This document shows, piece by piece, positions 49,682 to 58,071 of a DNA stretch of 64,000 nt. Numbering within the stretch: the first letter of the stretch is position 1; every line of letters begins with the position of its first letter. The notes beneath the pieces were generated by a model. The model saw only the letters and a list, made by a program, of their open reading frames with translations. It did not search any database and was not told where the DNA came from. The stretch comes from Bacteroidia bacterium. GTDB taxonomy: Bacteria > Bacteroidota > Bacteroidia > Chitinophagales > UBA2359. The stretch lies in NCBI GenBank assembly GCA_030427245.1, contig JAUHXA010000019.1, positions 36,566 to 100,565 of the forward strand. Reading direction: 5' to 3'. A program made the translations under genes and the position numbers.

Positions 49682-49783
49682 AACCCACCCCTTACATCCC
49701 CCTCACCCCCTTCAAAGGGGGAATTACTCCGAGGAGGGGAATCTCGTATATAGTGAAGAAATCCCCTCTTGGGAGGGTGGGTT
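49682..49783. repeat. 102-bp palindromic intergenic element
   Basis: Perfect 9-bp terminal inverted repeats AACCCACCC / GGGTGGGTT enclose internal C-rich and G-rich hairpins (CCCCCttcaaaGGGGG; GAGGGGA...ATCCCCTC). It lies between two minus-strand genes 159 bp apart. Similar C/G-rich elements are widespread in Bacteroidota genomes as REP/MITE-like repeats; only one copy is seen here. Confidence 0.6.
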
Positions 49784-49798
49784 GCGATATATTCCTCT

Positions 49799-50893
49799 TT
49801 AACTCGGCGGATAACAAAGCAATATTTTCGATGGCGTTGTTGAAGTAAAGGTAATTTCTGAAATAGCTGCCGAAATAAAAATTTCATCTCCTTGCGTATA
49901 TTCATACTCTTTTCCATTGCAGCTCATAACTCCTTCACCAGAATAAATAACCGCAACATAAAAACAAGAATTGCCTTCAATGGTATAACTTCCATCCAAT
50001 AGCAATTCATTGAGACCAAAACAATTTGTATGCTTTTCGTTGAATAAGGTTTTGAAAGTAAACTCATGGGAGCTATCCAAAACCTCTGAGGTTATTTTCC
50101 AGTTTTGTAGAGCCTCCTCCAAAGTGTAGGTATCGTAATGAAAACATTCGAGCATTTTTTCTTCCCCAACTCCTTGGTGAATCAATTCAGGTCCAATTTT
50201 GAGACCATTTGGCGTTGTTTTTTCTACCCGCATCGTATAATCGGTCGGTTCTTGAACCTCCATTAAAAAACAACCTGAACCAATTGCATGAGGCACACCT
50301 CCGTAAATCATAAAAGCATCCCCATCTTTCACTTCAATTTTGTGTAGGCAATCCAACATTCCTTCAATGTTTTGATTGTCGAAGTGTGCCTTCCATATTT
50401 CTTTGGTAACGTGCTTTTTGAAGCCCATATAAACGACGCTTTTCTCCCCATCTATTTCACGAGTATTCAGTACATACCACGATTCCGTTTTGCCAAATGC
50501 GGAATTGAATACCGTTTTAGCATACTCTTTATCTGGATGCACCTGAACAGTTAATCGCTCTACCGAATCCAACATTTTAATCAAAACGCCTGTTGTCCCG
50601 TATTTCTCGGCAAGCTCTTTTCCCAAATACAATGCTGCATTGGAGTCGATTAGCTCTTTTAGCGATAAAACACCCTCCTCTGTCTGGATAAGCGATAAAC
50701 CTTCATTCTCAGGTCTATCTTTTCCTCGTGCGGTAATCGTGGACATTATCCATTCTTCGGGCATACTTCCATCCGCCTCAGGAAAAGTCTTTTTCCATTT
50801 ATCAATCAAAGCCCCTCCTTGATAAGTTCTCCAAACCCTGTTTGAAAATTGTTTTAGGGGAATATGTGCATATTTTTGTAGGTGTGTACTCAT
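49799..50893 (-). CDS. Mannose-6-phosphate isomerase-like protein (type I)
   Basis: 364-aa cupin metalloenzyme interconverting mannose-6-phosphate and fructose-6-phosphate. Zinc-site motifs: VQVHPDKEYAKT, GKTESWYVLNT and GGVPHAIGSGC. The EVQEPTDYTMRVE segment and a C-terminal cupin part (FYVAVIYSGEGVMSCNGKEY, GDEIFISAAI) fit the short bacterial ManA form. It could act on a related sugar, since the SDR gene follows at 160 bp. The ATG at 50893 is the only sensible start. Confidence 0.85.
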   Translation of the reverse strand: MSTHLQKYAHIPLKQFSNRVWRTYQGGALIDKWKKTFPEADGSMPEEWIMSTITARGKDRPENEGLSLIQTEEGVLSLKELIDSNAALYLGKELAEKYGTTGVLIKMLDSVERLTVQVHPDKEYAKTVFNSAFGKTESWYVLNTREIDGEKSVVYMGFKKHVTKEIWKAHFDNQNIEGMLDCLHKIEVKDGDAFMIYGGVPHAIGSGCFLMEVQEPTDYTMRVEKTTPNGLKIGPELIHQGVGEEKMLECFHYDTYTLEEALQNWKITSEVLDSSHEFTFKTLFNEKHTNCFGLNELLLDGSYTIEGNSCFYVAVIYSGEGVMSCNGKEYEYTQGDEIFISAAISEITFTSTTPSKILLCYPPS

Positions 50894-51415
50894 TTTTCTT
50901 GCAAAAATAACCTATTTCCGCTATTTTATTTGGTTCTTTGAGACTGGTTGTAATCTAATTTCCGCACAAGTCAAGCTGAAGTGTGAGGTTTTGATGATTC
51001 CAACGACGACGCTTAGTTTTCAAACGGTTCAGTCGGCTTTGGCGAATCCTGTGGAGGCGTTAAGGAATGAGTAAGCGAAACGGAATAAGTGGAAACCTTG
51101 ACAACACCTAAAAGGTTTGTCAACGGTTGGAACGGTTGCCCCCTTCAACTGTTGCCAAAACTTGCTCCAAGAACACGAAGGAGCAAAAGGGAGCTTATGG
51201 CAGATATCCCCAATACCCTGAAACACTTTTATCCTTGACTATCAACACATTAGATGTTTCGCGTCAAGAGGTAGGAGGAATTAACCTGTTGTCAAAACAA
51301 ATAAGTGAAACTTTGTAAGCGGTTGAAAACCCTGACAACAGTTGAACGATCACCACCACTTCAACTATCTGAGTGAAAAACTTGACAATACCTGAAAAGC
51401 CTGCCCCGAGAACTC
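50894..51415. repeat. Left part of a repeat-rich non-coding island
   Basis: No credible gene is seen. The stretch contains several diverged copies of TTGACAAC/GTTGTCAA and CAACGGTTG/CTTCAACTGTTG words, for example near 51,098-51,160, 51,290-51,300 and 51,335-51,365. One copy of the 41-bp GAAACA...TGTTTC repeat lies at 51220-51260. The same words recur right of the IS remnant. Confidence 0.5.
51220..51260. repeat. 41-bp repeat, copy A
   Basis: Begins GAAACACTTTTATCC and ends ACACATTAGATGTTTC. It shares length, the GAAACA/TGTTTC ends and the internal TTGA...TTAG words with the three copies at 52842, 52929 and 53014. Confidence 0.65.
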
Positions 51416-52633
51416 GCATTTGCATTGACTCTAAAAAAACACATATGAATAATTCATAAACAAGTTTAGAAAAAAAAAGGCTAAATCAATAGGTATTCAC
51501 CAAATTACATAATAAGAATGCCTATAAACAAAGATAAAGTTGTTTCCAAAATACAGAGTTTGAATTTAGAATCGGGTAGCCGCCCTACGGGATTTATCAA
51601 ACGCTCCGATTATAAAGTTGGTGGAGAAACCTTCGCCCTAAGTTTTTTCTTAATGATTTTAAAGGGAGGAGACACCTTACTAAGCTGGTGTTTCTGTATA
51701 TGTTCTTTGTTAAGTAATGTAGGATTTACTCCTTCTGGTTTACAAAAAAAGCTCCAATTTCGCCATGAGGCATTTGCTAAGTGGGTATTGAGTCGAGCAC
51801 TACAAGAAGGGCTATTCAAAGAGAATAGAGAATATTTTAAGAGTGAATTATTTTCACATTTCAATCGGGCTTTTCTTCAGGATAGCACTTGTGTAAAAAT
51901 TCCTCCAAGTTTGTGTGCTTTTTTCCCTTCTTCTTATAGCAAGAAAGGTAAAAATGCTACTGCTCGTATTCAGTTGCTTATGGATTTATTAACAAGTAAA
52001 AATCATGAAATGACCTTGGGCAGTTATCGAGATAATGACCAGAAATCCTCTGATATGGTACTACCTCATTTAGAACCAAATGATTTGGTTTTGCGAGATA
52101 AGGAGTATTGGTCTTTAAAAATATTCAAAAAAATCATGGGGTTAAAAGCGTGTGTATTGAGTAGGTTACGGTATGGCGTTGTTTGGACTTGCATATAAGT
52201 AGCCGAGGCTCATCGTTTGCGTTGGAGAATCGAAATCATTTTTAAAGTATGGAAACCTAAATTCAACTTTGCTAAAATGTTTGAAAATAAAGCAAGCATG
52301 ACTCCTGCACGAGCCGTCATTACTTTCTATTTACTCTTAGCTTGGCTGACTTTGTTTTTCTGTAATTTGTATAACTTCTTTTTAGTCCAAGTTTACAAAC
52401 AAAAAAAACGATTTGTGAGTATTTTCAAATTTGCTGATTTTCTTACTATGCTCATCAACAACCAAACGGAGGCAGATGAATTGTTAAATAATCCCTATCA
52501 ATTTGTTCCAATTGTAGCCAATTTATGTTGCTATGATAAGCGCAAAAGAAAAAATCAGATGGAATCACTTTTCTTATATCAAGCTAACATTCAAATTAGT
52601 ACATGTTAAACATAATAGGGTAAATGCAAATGC
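51416..52633 (+). mobile_element. Deleted IS4-family insertion-sequence remnant
   Basis: The unit is bounded by inverted 10-mers GCATTTGCAT (51416-51425) and ATGCAAATGC (52624-52633). Similarity extends outward on both sides (CGAGA...; TCTCGG). It encloses a broken IS4-type transposase. At about 1.2 kb it is shorter than usual for the family (about 1.4-1.5 kb), consistent with internal deletion. Boundaries are tentative because the flanks are themselves repetitive. Confidence 0.6.
51518..52609 (+). pseudogene. IS4-family transposase, internally deleted and interrupted
   Basis: Two collinear pieces in the same frame: 51518-52198 (226 aa, ends at TAA) and about 52199-52609. Piece 1 holds the first Asp (FLQDSTCVKIP) and second Asp (NDLVLRDKEYWSLKIF). 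Piece 2 holds the C1 signature with the catalytic Glu, VAEAHRLRWRIEIIFKVWK, where the usual Tyr of YxxRW is His. The beta-strand insertion domain that normally separates the second Asp from the Glu is missing: after SRLRYGVVWTCI the frame stops and resumes almost at the C1 motif. It should be inactive. Confidence 0.85.
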
Positions 52634-52846
52634 AAAATCTCGGAAGTCTGCGACTGTTGGCAAAGTTTCGTTCGGTGAGTGAAACTTTGGCAACGGTTAA
52701 CAACCTTGCCAACAGTTGAACGACTGGCTTTGACGACGTTCGACCGAACGACCACGAAGCGAACCCACTTCAACCGTTTCCATAACTTGTCTCGAAATCT
52801 CGGGAGTCTGCGACTGTTGACAAGGTTTTCGTTTGGTGAGTGAAAC
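52634..52846. repeat. Direct repeat pair of about 52 bp
   Basis: 52634-52685 and 52794-52846 share AATCTCGG-AGTCTGCGACTG, then TTG-CAA-GTTT, CGTT-GGTGAGTGAAAC with few changes. Between them are more CAACGG/CCGTTG words. No gene is present. The first copy touches the right end of the IS remnant. Confidence 0.6.
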
Positions 52847-53054
52847 ACCTCTCACATTGATAGTCACACACTTAGCTGTTTCACCTAAAAGGAAGATAGA
52901 TAGCGCTTCTTTTAAAAATGGAAAGAGCGGAACACCTTACACATTGATGGTCATTCATTTAGCTGTTTCAGTGAAATAGAAGACAGATAGAACTTCTCTG
53001 GTTTTGAAGGAGTGAAACAGTTTATTTATTGATTGTGAATCAGTTAGGTGTTTC
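52842..53054. repeat. Three 41-bp repeats, copies B, C and D
   Basis: Copies at 52842-52882, 52929-52969 and 53014-53054 are each exactly 41 bp, spaced 87 and 85 bp. They begin GAAACAC (copy C: GGAACAC; D: GAAACAG) and end TTAGCTGTTTC or close variants, with TTGAT-GTCA in the middle. The intervening sequences are also partly alike (GAAGA-AGATAG-...-CTTCT). The rest of 53,055-53,390 is AT-rich with nothing recognised. Confidence 0.65.
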
Positions 53055-53435
53055 AGGGGTGGAAGTGAGTAGAAAAGGTATCGAAAGAAAAAGGCGGGTT
53101 GCCTCACTTCAACAAGTTTGAAGGGAAAAAGGAAGGTCACTCAATACTTCAAGGGTTTCTCCTCTTGTATAGCAAGGCTAAAAACAAGCTTATTTATATG
53201 CTTTTCTACCTCTTTGCTCCATATAGGATGGGGTGATTTAATTAGTTTGTGTTGGAGGTATTTTCCCTCTCCGTCCAACAGAAGAAAATAATAATTGTTA
53301 ATAGTTTTTTGCTTGGATTTTTATATTTTTAGTTTTTGATTATTTTTGGTTGTGAAAAAAATCATTCTATAATTTAATACAAGCCATCAGATATATGAAA
53401 ACTGTGGACATCCATTCATCTATAAAACGAAAAAT

Positions 53436-53888
53436 ATGGGACAATCACTCGTACAAAACTACATTCACATCGTATTCAGCACCAAACACCGACAACCCCT
53501 CATTCATCCACCGTATGAACAGGAGTTGCACGCCTACATGGGTGGCACCTGCAAGAGTCTCGACTGCCCTGTGCTTATCGTAGGCGGTTACACCGACCAC
53601 ATCCACATCCTCTGTATGCTCTCGAAGAAGATGGCGCTAATGACCTTGGTACAAAAGATAAAGGCACATTCTTCCAAATGGATAAAAACCAAAGGGGATA
53701 GCTTACAGAATTTTTACTGGCAGGACGGTTATGGTGCTTTTTCTGTTAATCCAAGGGAGGTTGATGTGGTTATTGAATACATCAAGAATCAGCATGAACA
53801 TCATCGCAAGCGAAGTTTTAAAGAGGAATATCGTTTGTTTTTGAAGCAATATCAGGTGGAATACGATGAACGGTATGTGTGGGACTGA
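53436..53888 (+). CDS. REP-associated tyrosine transposase (Y1/HUH, IS200-like)
   Basis: 150 aa, the usual size of a Y1 transposase. It begins MGQSLVQNYIHIVFSTKHRQ, has the HUH metal motif in GGYTDHIHILCML, and the nucleophile Tyr in VDVVIEYIKNQHEHH. The fold and the key residues look complete, so it may be active. Such enzymes cut single-stranded DNA at REP hairpins; three hairpin-bearing 89-bp repeats begin right after its stop. An overlapping ATG at 53395 in another frame gives no recognisable protein. Confidence 0.9.
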   Translation: MGQSLVQNYIHIVFSTKHRQPLIHPPYEQELHAYMGGTCKSLDCPVLIVGGYTDHIHILCMLSKKMALMTLVQKIKAHSSKWIKTKGDSLQNFYWQDGYGAFSVNPREVDVVIEYIKNQHEHHRKRSFKEEYRLFLKQYQVEYDERYVWD

Positions 53889-53890
53889 CT

Positions 53891-54201
53891 CCCTGTCAGT
53901 AGGACTCACCTCCTACCCTCAATACTTCGCCCTTTCAGGGCTGGTTATCGTGGAGGGGATGGTCTTAGTAGGACTCTCTCCCTGTCAGTAGGACTTACGG
54001 CCTACCCTCAATACTTCGCCCTTTCAGGGCTGGTTATCGTGGAGAGGATAGTCTTAGTAGGACTCTCTCCCTGTCAGTAGGACTTACGGCCTACCCTCAA
54101 TACTTCGCCCTTTCAGGGCTGGTTATCGTGGAGAGGATAGTCTTAGTAGGACTCTCAGTAGGACTAACGTCCTACCTTTCCATACTCTGCCCTTTCAGGG
54201 C
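53891..54201. repeat. Tandem 89-bp repeats with REP-like hairpins
   Basis: Copies start at 53891, 53980 and 54069 (CCCTGTCAGTAGGACT...); a shortened, diverged fourth follows to 54201. Each contains a GTAGG...CCTAC palindrome and the hairpin GCCCT-ttc-AGGGC. Copies 2 and 3 are identical where compared; copy 1 differs by a few bases. They start 5 bp after the transposase stop codon. Confidence 0.85.
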
Positions 54202-54220
54202 TGTCTGAAAAACATGCAAA

Positions 54221-54233
54221 GTCCCGAAGGGAC
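54221..54233. repeat. REP-like hairpin GTCCC-gaa-GGGAC
   Basis: A 5-bp GC stem just after the tandem repeats, followed by GACATATAAAAACGG and a short GGTGGATG...CATCGA pair. It is of the type dispersed through many Bacteroidota genomes, and may be a further RAYT substrate. Confidence 0.5.
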
Positions 54234-54278
54234 GACATATAAAAACGGTGGATGCTAATCCATCGAACAAACTCAAAC

Positions 54279-54644
54279 ATGACCCCACAACAATTCATCA
54301 TCACCTACGAACAAGCCTTAGCCACCCAAAACTGGGAAAAGGTAAGCCCCTTGATACATCCAACAGCCTGTGTAACCTTCTCCAATGGCGCAGTTCACAA
54401 AGGCAAAGAAGCAGTCAAAGCAGCCTTTGAGCGAAATTTTGCGCTGATAAAAAACGAGGACTATTCGGTGAGCAATGTTTCATGGCTGCTGCAAAATGAA
54501 ACTACTGCCGTCTATTTATTTGATTTTCATTGGAAAGGAATCATCCATGACCAATCCGTAGAAGGTTCAGGTGTGGGGACTTCTGTGTTGGTGAAGGAAG
54601 GCGAAAAATGGTTGTTATTGACCGAACATCTTGGAAAAAAATGA
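54279..54644 (+). CDS. NTF2-like (SnoaL/DUF4440-type) protein
   Basis: 121 aa from ATG 54279; an in-frame ATG at 54252 lies in repeat-like sequence and is less likely. It begins MTPQQFIITYEQALATQNWE, continues VSPLIHPTACVTFSNGAVHK, GKEAVKAAFERNFALI, and ends SVLVKEGEKWLLLTEHLG. This helix-then-curved-sheet pattern is that of small NTF2-like proteins with DUF4440-type activity. Such proteins are cytosolic, form dimers and have varied or unknown roles. Confidence 0.8.
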   Translation: MTPQQFIITYEQALATQNWEKVSPLIHPTACVTFSNGAVHKGKEAVKAAFERNFALIKNEDYSVSNVSWLLQNETTAVYLFDFHWKGIIHDQSVEGSGVGTSVLVKEGEKWLLLTEHLGKK

Positions 54645-54722
54645 AGCCACCATACCGCATCCATTATTAGCGAGTAGACAATGTTTTACAAACGACTCTA
54701 TCAATTAATATTATAGTTTGCC

Positions 54723-55352
54723 TTACTCCGTCAATAAAGGAGACACCAAATTCCAAATATCCTCTGCTACGGCTTCAAAGCTGCGATTTCCGTCAATTAG
54801 CACCACATTTTCTATTCCTTCAAATCGTTTGAAGGCCTCAAAATAATTTTTCCGAACCACCGAAATACGCTCGTAATTCTCGAATTTGTCCAACTCACTA
54901 CGACCTTTGGTCAATCTTTCGAGGCTCGTTTCGGTAGAAATGTCTATAAACACAATCAAGTCAGGGCGAAGCAGTTCTGCACAAATGCGATTCGCTTCAA
55001 CCACCCAATCCAACGAAACATGCGGAACATGGTAGGCATAAGAGGAAAAGTAATACCTATCAGAAATCACATGCTTTCCCCCTTCAAGGTACTTCAACAT
55101 TCCATTCGTTGTATTCTGAATATGGTCCAATCTATCCGCCAAATACAATGCTGCCAATGTTTTTTCGTCCCCTTCAATACGGCCATACAACATATTGCGA
55201 ATCAAGGAGCCAATAGGGCTGTTGGTAGGTTCAAAAGTCTGGTAAACGGAGTGGTTTTCTGCCTTCAATCTTTCGGTCAACAACTTCACCTGCGTACTTT
55301 TGCCCGAACCATCAATCCCTTCAAAAACAATAAACTTTCCTCTTTGCATCAT
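54723..55352 (-). CDS. tmk: Thymidylate kinase
   Basis: 209 aa. Phosphorylates dTMP to dTDP with ATP. P-loop FEGIDGSGKSTQVKLL (residues about 9-24), dTMP-binding FEPTNSPIG and the signature ISDRYYFSSYAYH. LIVFIDISTETSLERL begins the lid region (TKGRSELDKFE), which carries the Arg. Length matches the family. Gene stands alone, convergent with the NTF2-like gene. Confidence 0.95.
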   Translation of the reverse strand: MMQRGKFIVFEGIDGSGKSTQVKLLTERLKAENHSVYQTFEPTNSPIGSLIRNMLYGRIEGDEKTLAALYLADRLDHIQNTTNGMLKYLEGGKHVISDRYYFSSYAYHVPHVSLDWVVEANRICAELLRPDLIVFIDISTETSLERLTKGRSELDKFENYERISVVRKNYFEAFKRFEGIENVVLIDGNRSFEAVAEDIWNLVSPLLTE

Positions 55353-55663
55353 TGCTCATTTATTTGGAAGCGAGAAGTAGGAAGCAAGAAGTGAGATTTT
55401 CTTGTTTGGGTACTGCTCTTCATGTATTTCTTCCGAATCCCAAAAATTATATTCAATATCGGCAAAAGTACAAAAACCAATTCTCTACTGAATATTAAAA
55501 TTTGATTTTAACTTCCTTCAAATTTTCGGAGCAAGCTATTTTAATTTTTGCAGATTCCTTACCTTTGAAGCCATCATTTGATTAACAAATAAAACATACA
55601 TAATTTTTTGATAGAAGGGAAAGACACCTTTTCCCTGCCATCAAAAAACTGAAACAAATTGCC

Positions 55664-56128
55664 ATGAAAAACATACTGATTATTGCCGTTTTTTCCCTCC
55701 TCATTTCCACAGCTTGTGAAGGCCCAAAAGACATTGTTTTTAAGAATATGACCAATGTTCGGGTAACAGACTTTGCCAACAAAATGATTACCTTAGAAGC
55801 CGATGCTGTTTTGCACAATCCCAACTTGGTCAGCGTCAATTTGGTTGCAACAGATGTGGTATTGAGCGTTGAAGGGTCGGAAGTAGGGCGTGCAGTTCAA
55901 ACCGTTGAATCCGTGAACATTCCTGCAATGAGCGACTTTTCAGTCCCTTTGTCCACCGAATTTCCCCTCAAAAAATTGGGCAAAGGCGGGATTCTCGGCA
56001 CAGCGCTTTCGGTCTTGACCAAAAGCAAAGTCGAAGTTCACTATCAAGGAACGGTCACTGTGCGGGTGATGGACATAGACTTTCCAATTCCTGTAGATTA
56101 CAAGCGAGAAATAGAAGTGAATTTGTAG
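55664..56128 (+). CDS. LEA-2 domain lipoprotein
   Basis: 154 aa. Lipoprotein signal MKNILIIAVFSLLISTAC with lipid-modified Cys at residue 18. The mature part has the LEA type 2 pattern: MITLEADAVLHNPNLVSVNL, VVLSVEGSEVGRAVQTVES, VNIPAMSDFSVPLSTEFPL, VEVHYQGTVTVRV. LEA-2 folds are beta-sandwich domains linked to stress tolerance in plants; bacterial versions are periplasmic-facing lipoproteins of unknown role. Confidence 0.85.
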   Translation: MKNILIIAVFSLLISTACEGPKDIVFKNMTNVRVTDFANKMITLEADAVLHNPNLVSVNLVATDVVLSVEGSEVGRAVQTVESVNIPAMSDFSVPLSTEFPLKKLGKGGILGTALSVLTKSKVEVHYQGTVTVRVMDIDFPIPVDYKREIEVNL

Positions 56129-56202
56129 TTTTTCTTCTTTATCGTTTAACAAAATCGCCCTGTCTTCGTTTGTATAGTATTCATCAATAACGATATAAAC
56201 GA

Positions 56203-56697
56203 ATGAGAAAGTTTGATTATTCACTCAACTATAAAGAACTCGACCTCCGAAAAAATCCTGAACTATATGCCATCGGCAAAGGAGAACAAGGAGTCCTCTT
56301 GGTTCAGCCTTACAAATCTGAAATCCTTCCGTATTGGCGATTCAAGAACCCCGAAATAGCTCGCACTTCCTCGAATAAAATTTATGAGTTGTTCCTGCAA
56401 TATTTGAAAAACCAAGATTTTGTGGGTGCAGACATGGCTCGCAAATTTCTTCAAATGGGTTATACCCGTTCCAGGAGATATGCCAACTACAAAGGAGGAA
56501 GAAAGTACAAAGGAGCTGTTCCTGATGATAAGAAAGGGCAAAGTGGTTCGCATGGCAGGCCACAATTGGAAAGGCAAGCCGTTGAAGACCCGATAAAGGC
56601 AGAATCTGCCCGTATTTTTAAAGCGAAATGGTTTCAAGCCAAAGAACATCCTGATTATCTTCAACAAAAGGAGGAGTTTAAAGAAAAATATGGGTAG
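56203..56697 (+). CDS. DUF4385 family protein
   Basis: 164 aa starting MRKFDYSLNYKELDLRKNPE, then LYAIGKGEQGVLLVQPYKSE, ILPYWRFKNP, FVGADMARKFLQMGYTRSRR, YANYKGGRKY. These are the conserved blocks of DUF4385. The tail is charged (AKWFQAKEHPDYLQQKEEF). Function is unknown; soluble, no signal peptide. Its stop lies 8 bp from the convergent helicase gene. Confidence 0.85.
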   Translation: MRKFDYSLNYKELDLRKNPELYAIGKGEQGVLLVQPYKSEILPYWRFKNPEIARTSSNKIYELFLQYLKNQDFVGADMARKFLQMGYTRSRRYANYKGGRKYKGAVPDDKKGQSGSHGRPQLERQAVEDPIKAESARIFKAKWFQAKEHPDYLQQKEEFKEKYG

Positions 56698-56705
56698 CCT
56701 TTTAA

Positions 56706-58004
56706 TTAACGATAAATTCCCGCTTCTGCTGCAAAAGCCAACACTCGTTGGTCTACTATAATATCTGTGTGTTTGATGGGTTTTTTCAATACAATTCCCT
56801 CCAAAGTTGTACACCGACTCAAAGCCACATACACCTGACCAGGTGCAAAAGCCCCTCTCCTACCCATGTCAATCAACACTTTGTCAAAGGTTTTTCCTTG
56901 GCTTTTGTGAATCGTAATGGCCCACGCCAACTTCAATGGATACTGCTCAAAACTGCCCAAAACCTCCGTATCAATGTTCTTTTTTTCCTCGTTGTAGTTG
57001 TACTTCAATAGTTCCCATTTCTCCTTACCGACTGTGTGTACGACTTCCCCTTTCTCCGTCTCGACTTTCACACTGATGGTATCTGCATCCAAATATTGAA
57101 TCGTGCCAATCGTGCCATTGACCCAACGCTGATAAGGGTCATTGCGAACAAACATCACTTGCGCTCCTTCTTTGAAGTTCAACAGCATGTCATTTGGCAA
57201 ACGCCTGTCTTCAAATTTTCCTTCGACCGAACCCTGATACAAAAACTTTTTGGTCTTCAATTTCTCCAACTCTCCTTCATTGATTCGGTGAGCAATCGCA
57301 TTCGTTGCAGTCAAAGTAATGAACTTTTCTTCTTTTGGGGGTACAAAGTAAGGCTTGTAGCGTTCATTGAGATTGCGGAGGGTGAAATAATCGAGGTTTT
57401 TGGTGCGAATTTGGTCGAGCAATCCCAAGAAATGACCATCTTTTTGCCGATACACTTTCTTCAATTCGATGTACTTCACATCCACATTGTAGAGGACTTG
57501 TGAGCTGTAAAAAAACGGCGTTTCGTACATGAATTCAAACAAACGCTTTTCGACATCATTGGACACCACAGGCGGCAACTGAAACAAATCACCAATAAAT
57601 ATCATCTGCGCTCCACCAAAAGGTCGGCTTCGATACTTGCCGTTGATTCGCATAAAATAGTTGATGGCATCCAACATATCGGCTCGCACCATCGAAATCT
57701 CGTCAATGATAATCACATCCAAATTCTCAAAAAGCTTGCGGTCTTTGCGCTTGCGAATGTGGTCGGAACTGATGGGATGAGGCGGAAAACCAAAAAAAGA
57801 GTGAATCGTTTGTCCTTTCACATTGATGGCCGCAACCCCAGTCGGTGCTAAGACTACGACTTTTTTCTTGGTGGTTTGCCGAAAATGTTGTAGCAGCGTG
57901 GATTTACCCGTTCCTGCACGACCCGTCAAAAAAACATGTTCGTTCGTGTTTTCCATCAGGTCAAAAGCCTGTTCAAATTCTTTGTTAAACTCAATTTGCT
58001 GCAT
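56706..58004 (-). CDS. Pif1-like SF1B helicase
   Basis: 432 aa. Walker A FLTGRAGTGKSTLLQHF (residues about 25-41), motif Ia APTGVAAINVKGQTIHSFF, Walker B DVIIIDEISMVRADML, motif III MIFIGDLFQLPPVV, and near the C-terminus AWAITIHKSQGKTFDKVLID and GQVYVALSRCTTLEGIVL. These define Pif1/RecD-like 5'-3' DNA helicases of the AAA/PIF1 type found in Bacteroidota. Some homologues carry an extra C-terminal domain; this one ends soon after motif VI (VLAFAAEAGIYR). Role probably in replication or repair. Confidence 0.92.
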   Translation of the reverse strand: MQQIEFNKEFEQAFDLMENTNEHVFLTGRAGTGKSTLLQHFRQTTKKKVVVLAPTGVAAINVKGQTIHSFFGFPPHPISSDHIRKRKDRKLFENLDVIIIDEISMVRADMLDAINYFMRINGKYRSRPFGGAQMIFIGDLFQLPPVVSNDVEKRLFEFMYETPFFYSSQVLYNVDVKYIELKKVYRQKDGHFLGLLDQIRTKNLDYFTLRNLNERYKPYFVPPKEEKFITLTATNAIAHRINEGELEKLKTKKFLYQGSVEGKFEDRRLPNDMLLNFKEGAQVMFVRNDPYQRWVNGTIGTIQYLDADTISVKVETEKGEVVHTVGKEKWELLKYNYNEEKKNIDTEVLGSFEQYPLKLAWAITIHKSQGKTFDKVLIDMGRRGAFAPGQVYVALSRCTTLEGIVLKKPIKHTDIIVDQRVLAFAAEAGIYR

Positions 58005-58071
58005 GACTACAAAGTAAGTAAAATGAAAATGAAAACCACAATCAAATTTAAAAAATTAGTATCTTCGGATT

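Noticed and set aside
49675..49917. 80-aa minus-strand frame between the SDR and isomerase genes
   Set aside because: It lies over the palindromic element and the isomerase C-terminus in another frame, with no protein-like pattern.
51518..52198. Stand-alone 226-aa protein
   Set aside because: It is the first half of an IS4 transposase; the catalytic Glu region follows in the same frame after the stop, so it is part of a pseudogene.
51220..53054. CRISPR array
   Set aside because: Only four diverged repeats, the intervening sequences are related instead of unique, one copy is 1.6 kb away, and no cas gene is present.
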